Of a stretch of DNA of 27,864 nt, positions 13,743 to 21,493 are shown piece by piece. Each line of letters begins with the position of its first letter. The stretch's first letter is position 1. The translations under genes were made by a program, and so were the position numbers. The notes under the pieces were generated by a model that made no database searches, had not been told where the DNA came from, and worked only from the letters and a program-made list of their open reading frames with translations. This stretch comes from a virus, in IMG/VR virus record IMGVR_UViG_3300013132_000204, positions 1 to 27,864 of that record, one strand, 5' to 3'.

Positions 13743-15038
13743 ATGACTGCGACTTCCATTCCGTCCAGCAGCGGGTTGGCGAACAAGCTGATTTCTGTCG
13801 CGCTGTTTGCTCAGACCTGCCGCTCTCCCAGCATCGCCAACATGCTCACCGGCCCCGCGCCGCAGGCAAGCGAAGCTTGTCGCAAGCTCCAGAGCCAGTC
13901 GTCCGCCGGCTATCCGTGCGTGCGCGTGACCAACCTCCAGAAGACCTGGGGCGACAAGATCACGATGGACTGCGTCAACATCGTCGGTGGCAAGCCCATC
14001 GTCGGTGACGTCAACGCCGAAGGCAAGGGCCGGCCGCTGTCTTTCAGCAGCCAGGAATTCGTCATCAACCTGCTCACGCAGGTGCTGGATGTCGGCGGCA
14101 AGATGACGCAGCAGCGTACTCGCCACGATCTTCAGATGCTGGCGAAGGACATCGCACGCGGCTACATGGCGCGTCTCGAGACCTGCCAGACGCTGGTTCA
14201 CCTGGCCGGCGCCCGTGGCGAACAGGCTGGTGATTCGTGGCCGGTGCCGCTTTCGAGCGACGCCGACTTCGCGGACATCATGATCAATCCGGTCAAGGCG
14301 CCGACCTACAACCGGCACTTCGTGTGCGATCACACGACCACGACCGATCTGGTCAAGGGCGGTCAGCAGATCCCGAACCTGACCAACTCGTGCTTCCTGA
14401 AGCTCGAACACATCGACTGGATGCGCACCTATCTCGACAATCTCGAGTTCCGCATGCAGCCGGTGAAGATCGCCGATGACCCGGCCGCCGAAGACGAGCC
14501 GCTGTACGTCCTGCTGGTGCCACCGAATTCGTGGCGTCACCTGCTGACGAACACCAGCGGCGCGGTGCTGCGGACGTTCCACCAGAACGCGTTCCAGCGG
14601 GCGAACTGGGGCAGCAAGCATCCGCTGTTCAAGGGCGAAGTCGGGATCTGGAACAACATCCTCGTCAAGAAGGTCGAGTACTCGGTCTACTGGGCGGCGA
14701 ACGGTTCCAGCACGACCAAGTACAACGCCAGCACCGACACCGCCGGCGAGGAAAGCGGCACGGCGACGATGCCGACCATTTCCGGGTGGCAGGTCGAGCG
14801 CTGCATGTTGCTGGGCGCCCAGGCGGTCGCCAACGTGTACGGCCGCAATCAGTCGTCGGACTACTACTACGGCTGGCTGGAGAACAAGTACAACTTCGGC
14901 CGTGCCAAGGAAATCGGCGTCGAAATGATGAACGGTAAGGGCAAGGTGCGTTTCTCGCCCAAGGATGCGACGGGCACTCCCATCGCTACCGATCACGGCG
15001 TCACCATCATCGACGTGGCCGCGAAGGCCATCCAGTAA
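13743..15038 (+). CDS. Major capsid protein, N4-gp56/DUF4043 type
   Basis: 431 residues forming the icosahedral shell. The start has AGGAG at 13730-13734, eight bases upstream. The family signature runs GDKITMDCVNIVGGKPIVGD (70-89), EGKGRPLSF, VLDVGGKMTQQRTRHDLQML (114-133) and LVHLAGARGE (151-160), matching N4-gp56/DUF4043 capsid proteins with an HK97-type fold. Further on, EDEPLYVLLVPPNSW and WGSKHPLFKGEVGIWNNILV correspond to the later conserved blocks. Position between scaffold and decoration protein fits. The gene has its own terminator upstream and a strong ribosome-binding site, as expected for the most abundant virion protein. A P22 gp5-type coat was considered, but the motifs fit DUF4043 better. 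Confidence 0.88.
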   Translation: MTATSIPSSSGLANKLISVALFAQTCRSPSIANMLTGPAPQASEACRKLQSQSSAGYPCVRVTNLQKTWGDKITMDCVNIVGGKPIVGDVNAEGKGRPLSFSSQEFVINLLTQVLDVGGKMTQQRTRHDLQMLAKDIARGYMARLETCQTLVHLAGARGEQAGDSWPVPLSSDADFADIMINPVKAPTYNRHFVCDHTTTTDLVKGGQQIPNLTNSCFLKLEHIDWMRTYLDNLEFRMQPVKIADDPAAEDEPLYVLLVPPNSWRHLLTNTSGAVLRTFHQNAFQRANWGSKHPLFKGEVGIWNNILVKKVEYSVYWAANGSSTTKYNASTDTAGEESGTATMPTISGWQVERCMLLGAQAVANVYGRNQSSDYYYGWLENKYNFGRAKEIGVEMMNGKGKVRFSPKDATGTPIATDHGVTIIDVAAKAIQ

Positions 15039-15056
15039 GGCGAGGAGGACACACTC

Positions 15057-15485
15057 ATGCCCACTTACAACCCTGTCAATCTCGCCAAGGCGCTGCACGG
15101 GGCCGTGTTCGGCAACCGCAACGTCTTCGTCGACCGCGTGGTCATCACGGCCACGCTCACCAACGGCGACCAAGTGCGAATGGTCCGTGTGGCCGGCGGC
15201 ACCCTGGTCGATCGCGTCACCATCAATACGCCCGATCTGGACTCGACCACGACGCTGACCGGCAAAATAGGTTTCATTGCCGAAGACGGCACGGTCCTGG
15301 ACGACGACATCGTAGTGGCTGACGGCGCCATCTGGCGTGCTGCCGGCACGGCGACCGTCGAACTGTGGCCGCCGTTTCTCGTCGAGAAGGACGCGTTTCT
15401 GGTGGCTTCCATCACGGCAACTTCTGGTGGCGGCACCGGTACGGTTCACGCCAAGGTGGAAGGCGAGATGGTCGGCATCAAGTAA
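15057..15485 (+). CDS. Putative capsid decoration/stabilisation protein
   Basis: 142 residues, starting after a strong GAGGAGG site at 15042-15048. The sequence is beta-rich: VFVDRVVITATLTNGDQVRM, GTLVDRVTINTPDLDSTTTL and ATVELWPPFLVEKDAFLVAS suggest a jelly-roll or beta-sandwich. Small proteins with this NGDxVRLVxVxxGxxVDxVxI arrangement commonly follow DUF4043 capsid genes and are thought to bind the capsid exterior. No enzymatic motif. Its strong ribosome-binding site and shared transcript with the coat gene are consistent with high copy number. The function is inferred from position and composition. Confidence 0.68.
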   Translation: MPTYNPVNLAKALHGAVFGNRNVFVDRVVITATLTNGDQVRMVRVAGGTLVDRVTINTPDLDSTTTLTGKIGFIAEDGTVLDDDIVVADGAIWRAAGTATVELWPPFLVEKDAFLVASITATSGGGTGTVHAKVEGEMVGIK

Positions 15486-15510
15486 GCCGCGAGGCTTGCT
15501 GCAATCTGGA

Positions 15511-15541
15511 AGACGGCCCCGCTTGGGGCCGTCTTTCTTTC
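15511..15541 (+). terminator. Rho-independent terminator after capsid/decoration genes
   Basis: A perfect ten-base stem agacggcccc/ggggccgtct with loop gctt is followed by ttcttt. It lies 26 bases past the decoration-protein stop and is the strongest hairpin of the three terminators. The next ribosome-binding site (AGGAGG, 15542-15547) begins directly after it. Confidence 0.88.
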
Positions 15542-15551
15542 AGGAGGACAC

Positions 15552-15860
15552 ATGACAGAGCGACGCAAGCACCGCGCTACCGGTAATCCGGTCGGCCGGC
15601 CGCGCAAAGAACAGGTCGCGGCGAGTACGCCGGACACCACCGTGCGGCGGTACGGCCCGGAATCCCTCACCGAGGATGAAGTGCTGGAACTCGAGCAGCC
15701 CATCATCCGCCAGGACTTCACGCAGATGAACGAGCAGCAACTGCGCGCGTTCGCCTACGAGCATTACGGCAGGCAATTCCCGGAAGGTGAGTCGTTCGAG
15801 ACGATCCGGAACGACGTCAAGATGCGCACCGGGATGAACCTCTACCAGCGGTATGCCTGA
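15552..15860 (+). CDS. Small basic protein with HeH/LEM-like C-terminus
   Basis: 102 residues with AGGAGG at 15542-15547. The N-terminus (RKHRATGNPVGRPRKEQ) is basic and contains a GRPRK AT-hook-like core, suggesting nucleic-acid contact. The C-terminus (MNEQQLRAFAYEHYGRQFPE then FETIRNDVKMRTGM) resembles HeH/LEM/SAP-type short helical motifs common in phage head-region proteins. No catalytic residues are evident. The stop overlaps the adaptor start (TGATG), placing it in the head-completion operon. Function unknown; a head-completion or DNA-binding role is a guess from sequence. Confidence 0.6.
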   Translation: MTERRKHRATGNPVGRPRKEQVAASTPDTTVRRYGPESLTEDEVLELEQPIIRQDFTQMNEQQLRAFAYEHYGRQFPEGESFETIRNDVKMRTGMNLYQRYA

Positions 15861-16189
15861 TGGCGCGCATACAGGACATCGTCAACCTTGCGCGTGAGTC
15901 GCTGAACGACGACGAGAAGATCCGCTGGCCGGATGACGAGTGCCTGTTGTACGCGCAGGACGCGCTGGACGCGATCTACCAGATCCGGCCAGACCTTTAC
16001 ATCACGCAGTTCAACACCTTCAATGCCGAGACGTTGAAGCTGACCAGCCAGAACCCGCTTGAGACGCGCTACCGCCGACAAATAGCGGACTACATCATCA
16101 TGCGCTGCATGATGAAGGACGACGAGGCGGTCAACGCTAACAAGGCGGTCAACGCCAACGAATACTTCATGTCGAGGCTGCTGACATGA
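15860..16189 (+). CDS. Head-tail adaptor-like protein
   Basis: 109 residues, mostly helical: MARIQDIVNLARESLNDDEK, then RWPDDECLLYAQDALDAIYQ and IRPDLY, then YRRQIADYIIMRCMMKDDEA. The pattern of an N-terminal helix, a W-x-DDE helix and an xxRPD loop is shared with small phage adaptor proteins (DUF6682-like) that connect portal to tail. It lies between the small basic protein and another adaptor-like gene, overlapping both (TGATG, ATGA). It probably binds the portal dodecamer after packaging, in the manner of P22 gp4; that role is from context. Confidence 0.65.
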   Translation: MARIQDIVNLARESLNDDEKIRWPDDECLLYAQDALDAIYQIRPDLYITQFNTFNAETLKLTSQNPLETRYRRQIADYIIMRCMMKDDEAVNANKAVNANEYFMSRLLT

Positions 16190-16821
16190 CCGCGATCACC
16201 GACTTCTACGACTACGTGATGCCGCACTGCCCAGGTCTGGGCAAGCTGCTGGCGTTTCAGTCGGTCCGCAGCGCAGGTATCGAATTCTGCGAGCGCTCGC
16301 TGCGCTACCGCTACGACCATCCGGCAATCGACGTTGTCGGCAACACCAGCACGTACACGTTGACGCCCGAGGCCAGCGCGCGCGTGTGCGACATCCTAAG
16401 CGTGCGCTACAACGGCACGCTGCTGGACCCTGCCACCGATGACGAACTCGACATGCTGTGGACGGACTGGCGGACCGTGGCCGGATCGGTCGGCTACTAC
16501 CAGGGAACGCTCGCCATGAACGCCGTGAAGCTCATCCGTACCCCGGATGTGAGCCTGACCGATGGCCTGACCGTGGTAATCGCGCAGGCGCCGGTCCACA
16601 ACACGACCACTTTTCCGGACTGGATGTTCGAGCGGTATCGGGAAGGGATTGTCGCAGGCGCGTTCATGCGCCTGTACGCGATGCCGAAGAAGCCGTGGAG
16701 CGACGACGGTCTGTCTGTCTACTACGGCAACATGTTCGACCAGGCCATCGGGCGCGCGAACACCGACAAGGCGCAGGCCGACACCCGCAAGCGGCTGCGC
16801 ACGACACCCTGCTTCCGATGA
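16186..16821 (+). CDS. Head-tail connector/tail completion protein
   Basis: 211 residues. The N-terminus YDYVMPHCPGLGKLLAFQSV with SAGIEFCERS next is a recognisable signature of phage connector proteins (xPxCPxxxxxxALRxAAIEFCERS). The middle is beta-rich (NTSTYTLTPEASARVCDILS, TVVIAQAPVHNT), and the C-terminal helix includes IVAGAFMRLYAMPKKPWSDD and then AIGRANTDKAQADTRKRL. It probably forms a ring below the portal. It overlaps both the upstream adaptor (ATGA) and the downstream nozzle gene (ATGA), so the three connector proteins are translationally coupled. Confidence 0.7.
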   Translation: MTAITDFYDYVMPHCPGLGKLLAFQSVRSAGIEFCERSLRYRYDHPAIDVVGNTSTYTLTPEASARVCDILSVRYNGTLLDPATDDELDMLWTDWRTVAGSVGYYQGTLAMNAVKLIRTPDVSLTDGLTVVIAQAPVHNTTTFPDWMFERYREGIVAGAFMRLYAMPKKPWSDDGLSVYYGNMFDQAIGRANTDKAQADTRKRLRTTPCFR

Positions 16822-19160
16822 TCGACATTCGCACGTTCGGCGGGATTATCCCGAAGCGCGACCCGCACCTGCTGCCGGAGACGGCCGCACAGATCGCCGC
16901 GAACTGCAAACTGTGGTCCGGTGCCATCGATCCCATGCGCCAGCCGTTGCTGGCGTTCCAACCGACCAAATCGGGCGACATGATCTCGATGTACCGGGTG
17001 GACGACCGCGCCGGCGGATCGGACTTCTGGCTGTCCTGGCCGCGCGATGTCGATGCCATCCGTGGCGCCGTGGTCGATACCCAGCAGCGGGTCTACTACA
17101 CCGGCGACTACGAGCCCCGCGTGACGACCTACGAAATGGCGACTGCCGGCACCGACACGCAGGACGGATCTGATCGGTATCCGGCCAGCTTTGGCACCAG
17201 CGGAACAGACTACCCTCGAGCGTTCTACGCGCTGGGTGTGCCGAACCCGCTCACCGCGCCCGTTGTGGCGCCGTCCGGCGGCGCCGCGGCCGATGAGGAA
17301 CGGGCCTACCTCTACACGTTCCTGGACATGTGGGGGCAGGAGTCCGGGCCCAGCCCGGCGACGCTCGCGACCGGCAAGCCGGACGGTACCTGGGCACTTT
17401 CGAGGCTTCAAACGGCGCCGCTGAACACGGGCAGCATCGTGGCCGCCACGCACTCTGCCGGCACGGTCACCGTCTACACCAGCGCGCCGAACTGGCTGAA
17501 GGCTGGCCACCGGATCGCGGTCTCGAGCGTGAGCGGTATGACCGATCTGAACGCCAACCACACAGTCACCGACGCGCTGAACGTGTCCGTGACCACCGTA
17601 AGCCGGGCCCGCAATGCCAACGTCGCGACGTTGGTGTTGAAGTCTGTGGACGGTCTCAAGGTCGGCCAGACAATTGTGGTCGCTGGCTTGGGTGGAGCCA
17701 GCTACAACGCCACGGCCGTCATCACGGGCGTCAACGCCGCCATCAAGGCCATCACCTACGCCAACACCGCCGGAAACGAAGGAACGACGGCCGACACTGG
17801 CGGGCTGGTTGAAATGGGCATGTTCCGGGTCGCCCTGACCACGGCACAGACCTACACCAGCGGCGGCACCTGGAAGCGTGAGGCACCGTGGAACGTGAAC
17901 GGACTGGTGAAGCGCATCTACCGCACGGTCACCGGTGCCGCTGAGACGGTCTACCTGCGGGTCGACGAAGTGGCTGCCGCCACGACGACCTACAGCGACA
18001 CCGTGACCGCCGCGAATCTGGGCCCGGTCTTCGCCACCGAAGGCTACGACACCCCGTCGGGCACCATGATCGCGATCACCGCCATGCCGAACGGCATGAC
18101 CGCCGGTGCTGCGGCCAACGAGGTCTGCTTCGCGGAGCCGTTCAAGCCTTACGCATGGCCCGTGGTGTACCGACAGCCGGTCAACTGGCCGATCGTGGGC
18201 CTGGGCGCATTCGGGCAAAGTCTGGGCGTGATCACGACGGCACTGCCGTACATCGCAACCGGCACGCACCCGGGCGCGATCTCGATGCAGGACGGCGACA
18301 CGCCCTATCCCTGCCAGGCCAAGCGCGGGATCCAGAGTCTGGGCTGGGGCGTCACCTATCCCGCTGACGCCGGCATGGTCGTGCTGTCGGCACGAGGGGT
18401 CGAGCTTGCCACCCAGTCCTTCTACTCCCGCGACGAGTGGCAGGACGCGGCAAACGGGGGCGATTTCGCGGCCTCCATGGTGTTCGAGGGACGGTACTAC
18501 GCCTTCTGGACCGAGGGCGAACTGTCCTACGCCTACATCATGGACGCCAAGGAGCCTACCGCGGTCATCACGCAGGGCACCGAGAAGGCCATCGGCGCAT
18601 GGTGCGATCCCGAATCCGGGCTGGCCTACATCCTGGACAAGAACGGCGACATCATGCAGTGGGACGCCGATCCTGCTTATCGCCTGACCTATCAGTGGAA
18701 GTCGGCCATCTACCGCGCGCGAGAGCCGATCAACTACGGCGCCGCGCGGATCGAAGGCGATTTCTCCGTCACGCCAGCCGAGACCGCCGCGATCGATGCC
18801 GTGAACGCGGCACGCGTGATTGCCAACGCCGCTCTGATCGCCGGCATGACTTCCGGGATCCCGACGCGTGACAACCTGTGGGGCTCGCTGGGCGGGCGTC
18901 CGCTGGGCGCGCTGGCCCTGGCGAAGACGCGGCTGGCCGATCTGCTGTCATCCGCACCGCAGTTCATCACCTTCCAGCTGATCGCGGCCAATGACGACGG
19001 CACGCAGGTTGTGCGGTTCTCGACCACCTTGACCAAACAGGGCACGTTCCGTCTCCCCGGCGGGTACATGTCCGACAAGCACCATGTGAACTTGGTCGGC
19101 AACGTGCGCACCACGCGCTGCCTGGTCGGGCCGACCGCTGACCTTCTGCGCAAGCGCTGA
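16818..19160 (+). CDS. Tail nozzle/DNA-stabilisation-type structural protein
   Basis: 780 residues from the ATG at 16818 that overlaps the previous stop (ATGA); the frame is open back to 16458, but that would overlap the connector gene for 364 bases. The N-terminus FGGIIPKRDPHLLPETAAQI with ANCKLWSGAIDP after it is the signature of phage nozzle / P22 gp10-like proteins. Later matches include VKRIYRTVTGAAETVYLRVD, the ITAMPNGMTAGAAANEVCFA block, KPYAWPVVYRQ and TQSFYSRDEWQ. Between about 200 and 332 two similar beta stretches (SAGTVTVYTSAP / NVATLVLKSVDG) interrupt the protein. It should close the tail channel and hold the packaged DNA. The stop overlaps the next ATG (TGATG). Confidence 0.8.
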   Translation: MIDIRTFGGIIPKRDPHLLPETAAQIAANCKLWSGAIDPMRQPLLAFQPTKSGDMISMYRVDDRAGGSDFWLSWPRDVDAIRGAVVDTQQRVYYTGDYEPRVTTYEMATAGTDTQDGSDRYPASFGTSGTDYPRAFYALGVPNPLTAPVVAPSGGAAADEERAYLYTFLDMWGQESGPSPATLATGKPDGTWALSRLQTAPLNTGSIVAATHSAGTVTVYTSAPNWLKAGHRIAVSSVSGMTDLNANHTVTDALNVSVTTVSRARNANVATLVLKSVDGLKVGQTIVVAGLGGASYNATAVITGVNAAIKAITYANTAGNEGTTADTGGLVEMGMFRVALTTAQTYTSGGTWKREAPWNVNGLVKRIYRTVTGAAETVYLRVDEVAAATTTYSDTVTAANLGPVFATEGYDTPSGTMIAITAMPNGMTAGAAANEVCFAEPFKPYAWPVVYRQPVNWPIVGLGAFGQSLGVITTALPYIATGTHPGAISMQDGDTPYPCQAKRGIQSLGWGVTYPADAGMVVLSARGVELATQSFYSRDEWQDAANGGDFAASMVFEGRYYAFWTEGELSYAYIMDAKEPTAVITQGTEKAIGAWCDPESGLAYILDKNGDIMQWDADPAYRLTYQWKSAIYRAREPINYGAARIEGDFSVTPAETAAIDAVNAARVIANAALIAGMTSGIPTRDNLWGSLGGRPLGALALAKTRLADLLSSAPQFITFQLIAANDDGTQVVRFSTTLTKQGTFRLPGGYMSDKHHVNLVGNVRTTRCLVGPTADLLRKR

Positions 19161-19399
19161 TGGCGGTCAAGAAGCCATCGCTACCCCTGCCGTCTGACAG
19201 GGGATTCGCGGCTGCAGCAAAAGAATGCCTCGAGCGGATCATGGGACGCCGCGGCGGACGCACCGAGAAAGTCCCGGCCATCGCACTCGACACCCTCACC
19301 AGCGCGCCGACGGCCGCTGACTTCAACACCCTGATGGCCGCGCACGAGACGCTTCGCGCGCGCTTCAACGATCTGCTGGACCAGCTCGAGGATCCGTAA
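19160..19399 (+). CDS. Small conserved tail-region protein, unknown function
   Basis: 79 residues. The N-terminus is basic with Pro (MAVKKPSLPLPSDRGFAAAA), followed by a helix (KECLERIMGRRGGRTEK) and a C-terminal helix (APTAADFNTLMAAHETLRAR then FNDLLDQLEDP). The final helix has heptad spacing that could mediate oligomerisation or binding to a neighbouring tail protein. Start and stop both overlap adjacent genes by one base (TGATG at 19158 and TAATG at 19397), so it is part of the nozzle-fibre operon. No known domain recognised; a tail accessory or fibre-attachment role is possible. Confidence 0.6.
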   Translation: MAVKKPSLPLPSDRGFAAAAKECLERIMGRRGGRTEKVPAIALDTLTSAPTAADFNTLMAAHETLRARFNDLLDQLEDP

Positions 19400-20580
19400 T
19401 GGCAAAGCTCAAGTACACCGACAACGCCGCCTCGCTGCTGACCGTTGCGGTCCTGAACACCGACGTTCCCGCGTCGCTTATCCTGACGTCCGGCACCGGC
19501 GCCAAATTTCCCGCGCTGTCGGCCGGCGACTGGTTCCCGGTTATCGTGATCAAGGCCGCGACGCTGGCCTACGAAGAAATGCGCGCCACCGCCCGCAGTG
19601 GCGACACCATCACCGCCACGCGCGCGCAGGGCGGCACCACGGCGCTGACGTTCGACATTGGTGACGTCGTCTACCTGGGCTCGACAGAGAGCTTCATCGA
19701 CGAATTCCTCATGACTGAGGACGCTCAGGGCGGAAAACCCCACTGGTTGGGCCTCGTGAGCGGCACGGACACGCTGACCGCTGGCGCCACGCCCGCAATC
19801 ACGGCCTACGCGGCCGGTCAGCTGTTCACCTTTCAAGCCGAGGCCGACAACACCACGGCCGTCACCATCAACATCGACAGCGCCGGTGCGCAACGCATCA
19901 TCGACAACAACGGCGCCGAACTCACCGCCGGCATGCTCAAGACTGAAGGCGTCTACCAGATCCAGTACGACGGCGCCGACTTCCGTTTGCAGACCACGCC
20001 GGCACCGGCGCTTGCCAGTACCACCGTGGCGGGCCTGTTCCGCATCGCCAGCACCGCCGAAGTGCTGGCCGGCGCCGCCCTGGACGCGGCCGTGACGCCG
20101 TTCACGCTGGCGCGCGCGCGTGTCGGCGAAGTTGTCATGTGGGTGAGCGCATCCGCCGTGCCGACTGGCTGGCTTGAGTGCAACGGCCAGAACTTCACAT
20201 CGGCGACCTATTCCGACCTGGCGGCCCTGCTGGGCACGACATGGGGCACGCCCAGTGTCGGCCTGACGACCACGCCGAACTTTTCCCGCCGTGTCCCGAT
20301 GGGGGCCGGCGGCACCGGGACCGGCACGATCGGCAACGCGGTCGGCAATACCGGCGGCGCGGAGTCCGTGAACCTCGCACACACGCACACGCAGCAAGGC
20401 ACGTTCACCACGAGCGTGAACAGCACCAACATCGGCGACGACAACCAATCGCCGCCAACGACTGCAGCCAAAGACCACACGCACACGGTCACGATTTCCG
20501 GCAGCACGGCCTCAGCGCTCACCACGACCTCGCTGATCCAGCCGGCAGCCATCGTGAAGTTCATCATCAAGGCGGTGTAA
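19399..20580 (+). CDS. Tail-collar-domain fibre protein
   Basis: 393 residues. The C-terminal ~150 residues carry a phage tail collar domain: GEVVMWVSASAVPTGWLECN, then YSDLAALLGTTWG, TPNFSRRVPMGAGG, and two HTH metal-site-like motifs (His328-Thr-His330 and His360-Thr-His362), ending in AAIVKFIIKAV. Such domains occur at the tips of short tail fibres. The N-terminal ~200 residues are Thr/Ala-rich beta sequence, including DTLTAGATPAITAYAAGQLF, and probably form the virion-attachment and shaft part. It follows the nozzle and a small accessory protein, fitting a fibre at the tail. Host-binding specificity cannot be read from sequence. Confidence 0.85.
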   Translation: MAKLKYTDNAASLLTVAVLNTDVPASLILTSGTGAKFPALSAGDWFPVIVIKAATLAYEEMRATARSGDTITATRAQGGTTALTFDIGDVVYLGSTESFIDEFLMTEDAQGGKPHWLGLVSGTDTLTAGATPAITAYAAGQLFTFQAEADNTTAVTINIDSAGAQRIIDNNGAELTAGMLKTEGVYQIQYDGADFRLQTTPAPALASTTVAGLFRIASTAEVLAGAALDAAVTPFTLARARVGEVVMWVSASAVPTGWLECNGQNFTSATYSDLAALLGTTWGTPSVGLTTTPNFSRRVPMGAGGTGTGTIGNAVGNTGGAESVNLAHTHTQQGTFTTSVNSTNIGDDNQSPPTTAAKDHTHTVTISGSTASALTTTSLIQPAAIVKFIIKAV

Positions 20581-20582
20581 CC

Positions 20583-21017
20583 ATGATCGAGATCCGCAAG
20601 TCAGTATGGCCGGGCTCACCTGAAGAACTGGATGCGGCTGTGAAGGACTTCCGCATGAAGCTCGCCATCCACAAGAACACCGTGGGTGTTCCTGCCCCGG
20701 TCGCGAGCGACCTGGTCGAATACCTTGCCCGGTCCCGCGACGAGTACCGGATCGTGTCGGACCCGACAACCTCGTTCTATGTCCGGCACAAGCAGCTGGT
20801 CGACCAGTCCGCGCATGTCGTGTTCGGCGCGCTGGTCGCCGCGGCGCTGGCGCTGGTCCTTCCTTGGTACGCGGCTTTCGGCCTGATGATGGTGGCCGCG
20901 TTCGTGCGCGAGCTTGCACAGCACCGGGGATTCAATCTCGGAGCGGGTAGCGCGCTCGACCTCGCTTTCTTTGCTGTTGGTGGCGTGCTGGGGATCCTGC
21001 CCGGGGTGCTGTCGTGA
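20583..21017 (+). CDS. Two-to-three-TM membrane protein, possible second holin
   Basis: 144 residues from the ATG at 20583, two bases after the collar-fibre stop; the frame is open upstream but would overlap the fibre gene. The first ~75 residues are soluble and charged, ending in EYRIVSDPTTSFYVRHKQL. Then come hydrophobic stretches at about 78-93 and 97-108, a basic linker (RELAQHRGFNLG), and a further TM segment at about 125-142 (LDLAFFAVGGVLGILPGV). It may be a holin-like protein, an inner-membrane channel component for DNA entry, or a superinfection factor. Its distance from the main lysis genes makes a plain holin less certain. The stop overlaps the next GTG (GTGA). Confidence 0.6.
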   Translation: MIEIRKSVWPGSPEELDAAVKDFRMKLAIHKNTVGVPAPVASDLVEYLARSRDEYRIVSDPTTSFYVRHKQLVDQSAHVVFGALVAAALALVLPWYAAFGLMMVAAFVRELAQHRGFNLGAGSALDLAFFAVGGVLGILPGVLS

Positions 21018-21493
21018 ATACCTGGACCGACGAATCCATCGCCGGCCGCACGCCGGAGCAGCTATTCGCCGGGAACGAAGCCGCCTACGCTCTTGCCCTG
21101 TTGCTCATTCAGGTCTCGAACGTGTGGGACGACATCATCGATGGCGACACCTTCACCGGTACCGCTGTGGATGCCTGTTTCTGGTCGATCCTGTCGGGCC
21201 TCCCCCGAAACGCGTTCTACCGCCAGCACCAAGCGACTCTGCAGCCGCTGATCGAGAGCGCCATGCTGGGCTACTTCTGCGCGAACGAGTGGGAAGAAGC
21301 GCGCGATCCGCACGGCATCGAGTTGGGTCACTTCCTGCGCTACGGGGTGACGCAGGTAATCGCGCACATCGTGTTCCTGTGCCTGGGGCTGGCAGAGGCG
21401 CGCAAGGTGCTGCCCAGCCTCTACGTCGCCCTGTGTGACGACCGCATCGACGACTACCGCCGCGAAATAATGGAGACCTCCACCGATGGCTAA
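21014..21493 (+). CDS. Helical phage protein with DDxxD motif
   Basis: 159 residues from a GTG start overlapping the previous stop. It is nearly all helical: EAAYALALLLIQVSNVWDDI, then DGDTFTG, a PRNAFYRQHQATLQPLIESA helix, AMLGYFCANEWEEARDP and HFLRYGVTQVIAHIVFLCLG. The WDDIIDGD motif (38-45) contains a DDxxD (39-43) like the metal-binding Asp cluster of isoprenoid synthases, and a second acidic cluster (DDRIDD, 142-147) lies near the end. I recall similar WDDxxDxD proteins in phage tail/ejection operons, but no activity is known to me. At this length it is too short for a complete terpene synthase. Its position directly before the ejection-type genes suggests a virion or assembly role. Confidence 0.6.
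   Translation: MNTWTDESIAGRTPEQLFAGNEAAYALALLLIQVSNVWDDIIDGDTFTGTAVDACFWSILSGLPRNAFYRQHQATLQPLIESAMLGYFCANEWEEARDPHGIELGHFLRYGVTQVIAHIVFLCLGLAEARKVLPSLYVALCDDRIDDYRREIMETSTDG

Noticed and set aside
16458-16817. Upstream extension of the nozzle gene (frame open from 16458)
   Set aside because: It would overlap the connector gene for 364 bases, and its translation is Arg/Gly/His-rich. The family signature begins right after the ATG at 16818, which overlaps the previous stop.
20178-20582. Upstream extension of the two-TM protein (frame open from 20178)
   Set aside because: It lies inside the tail-collar domain coding sequence, and the extension is a His/Arg-rich shadow. ATG 20583 follows the fibre stop by two bases.
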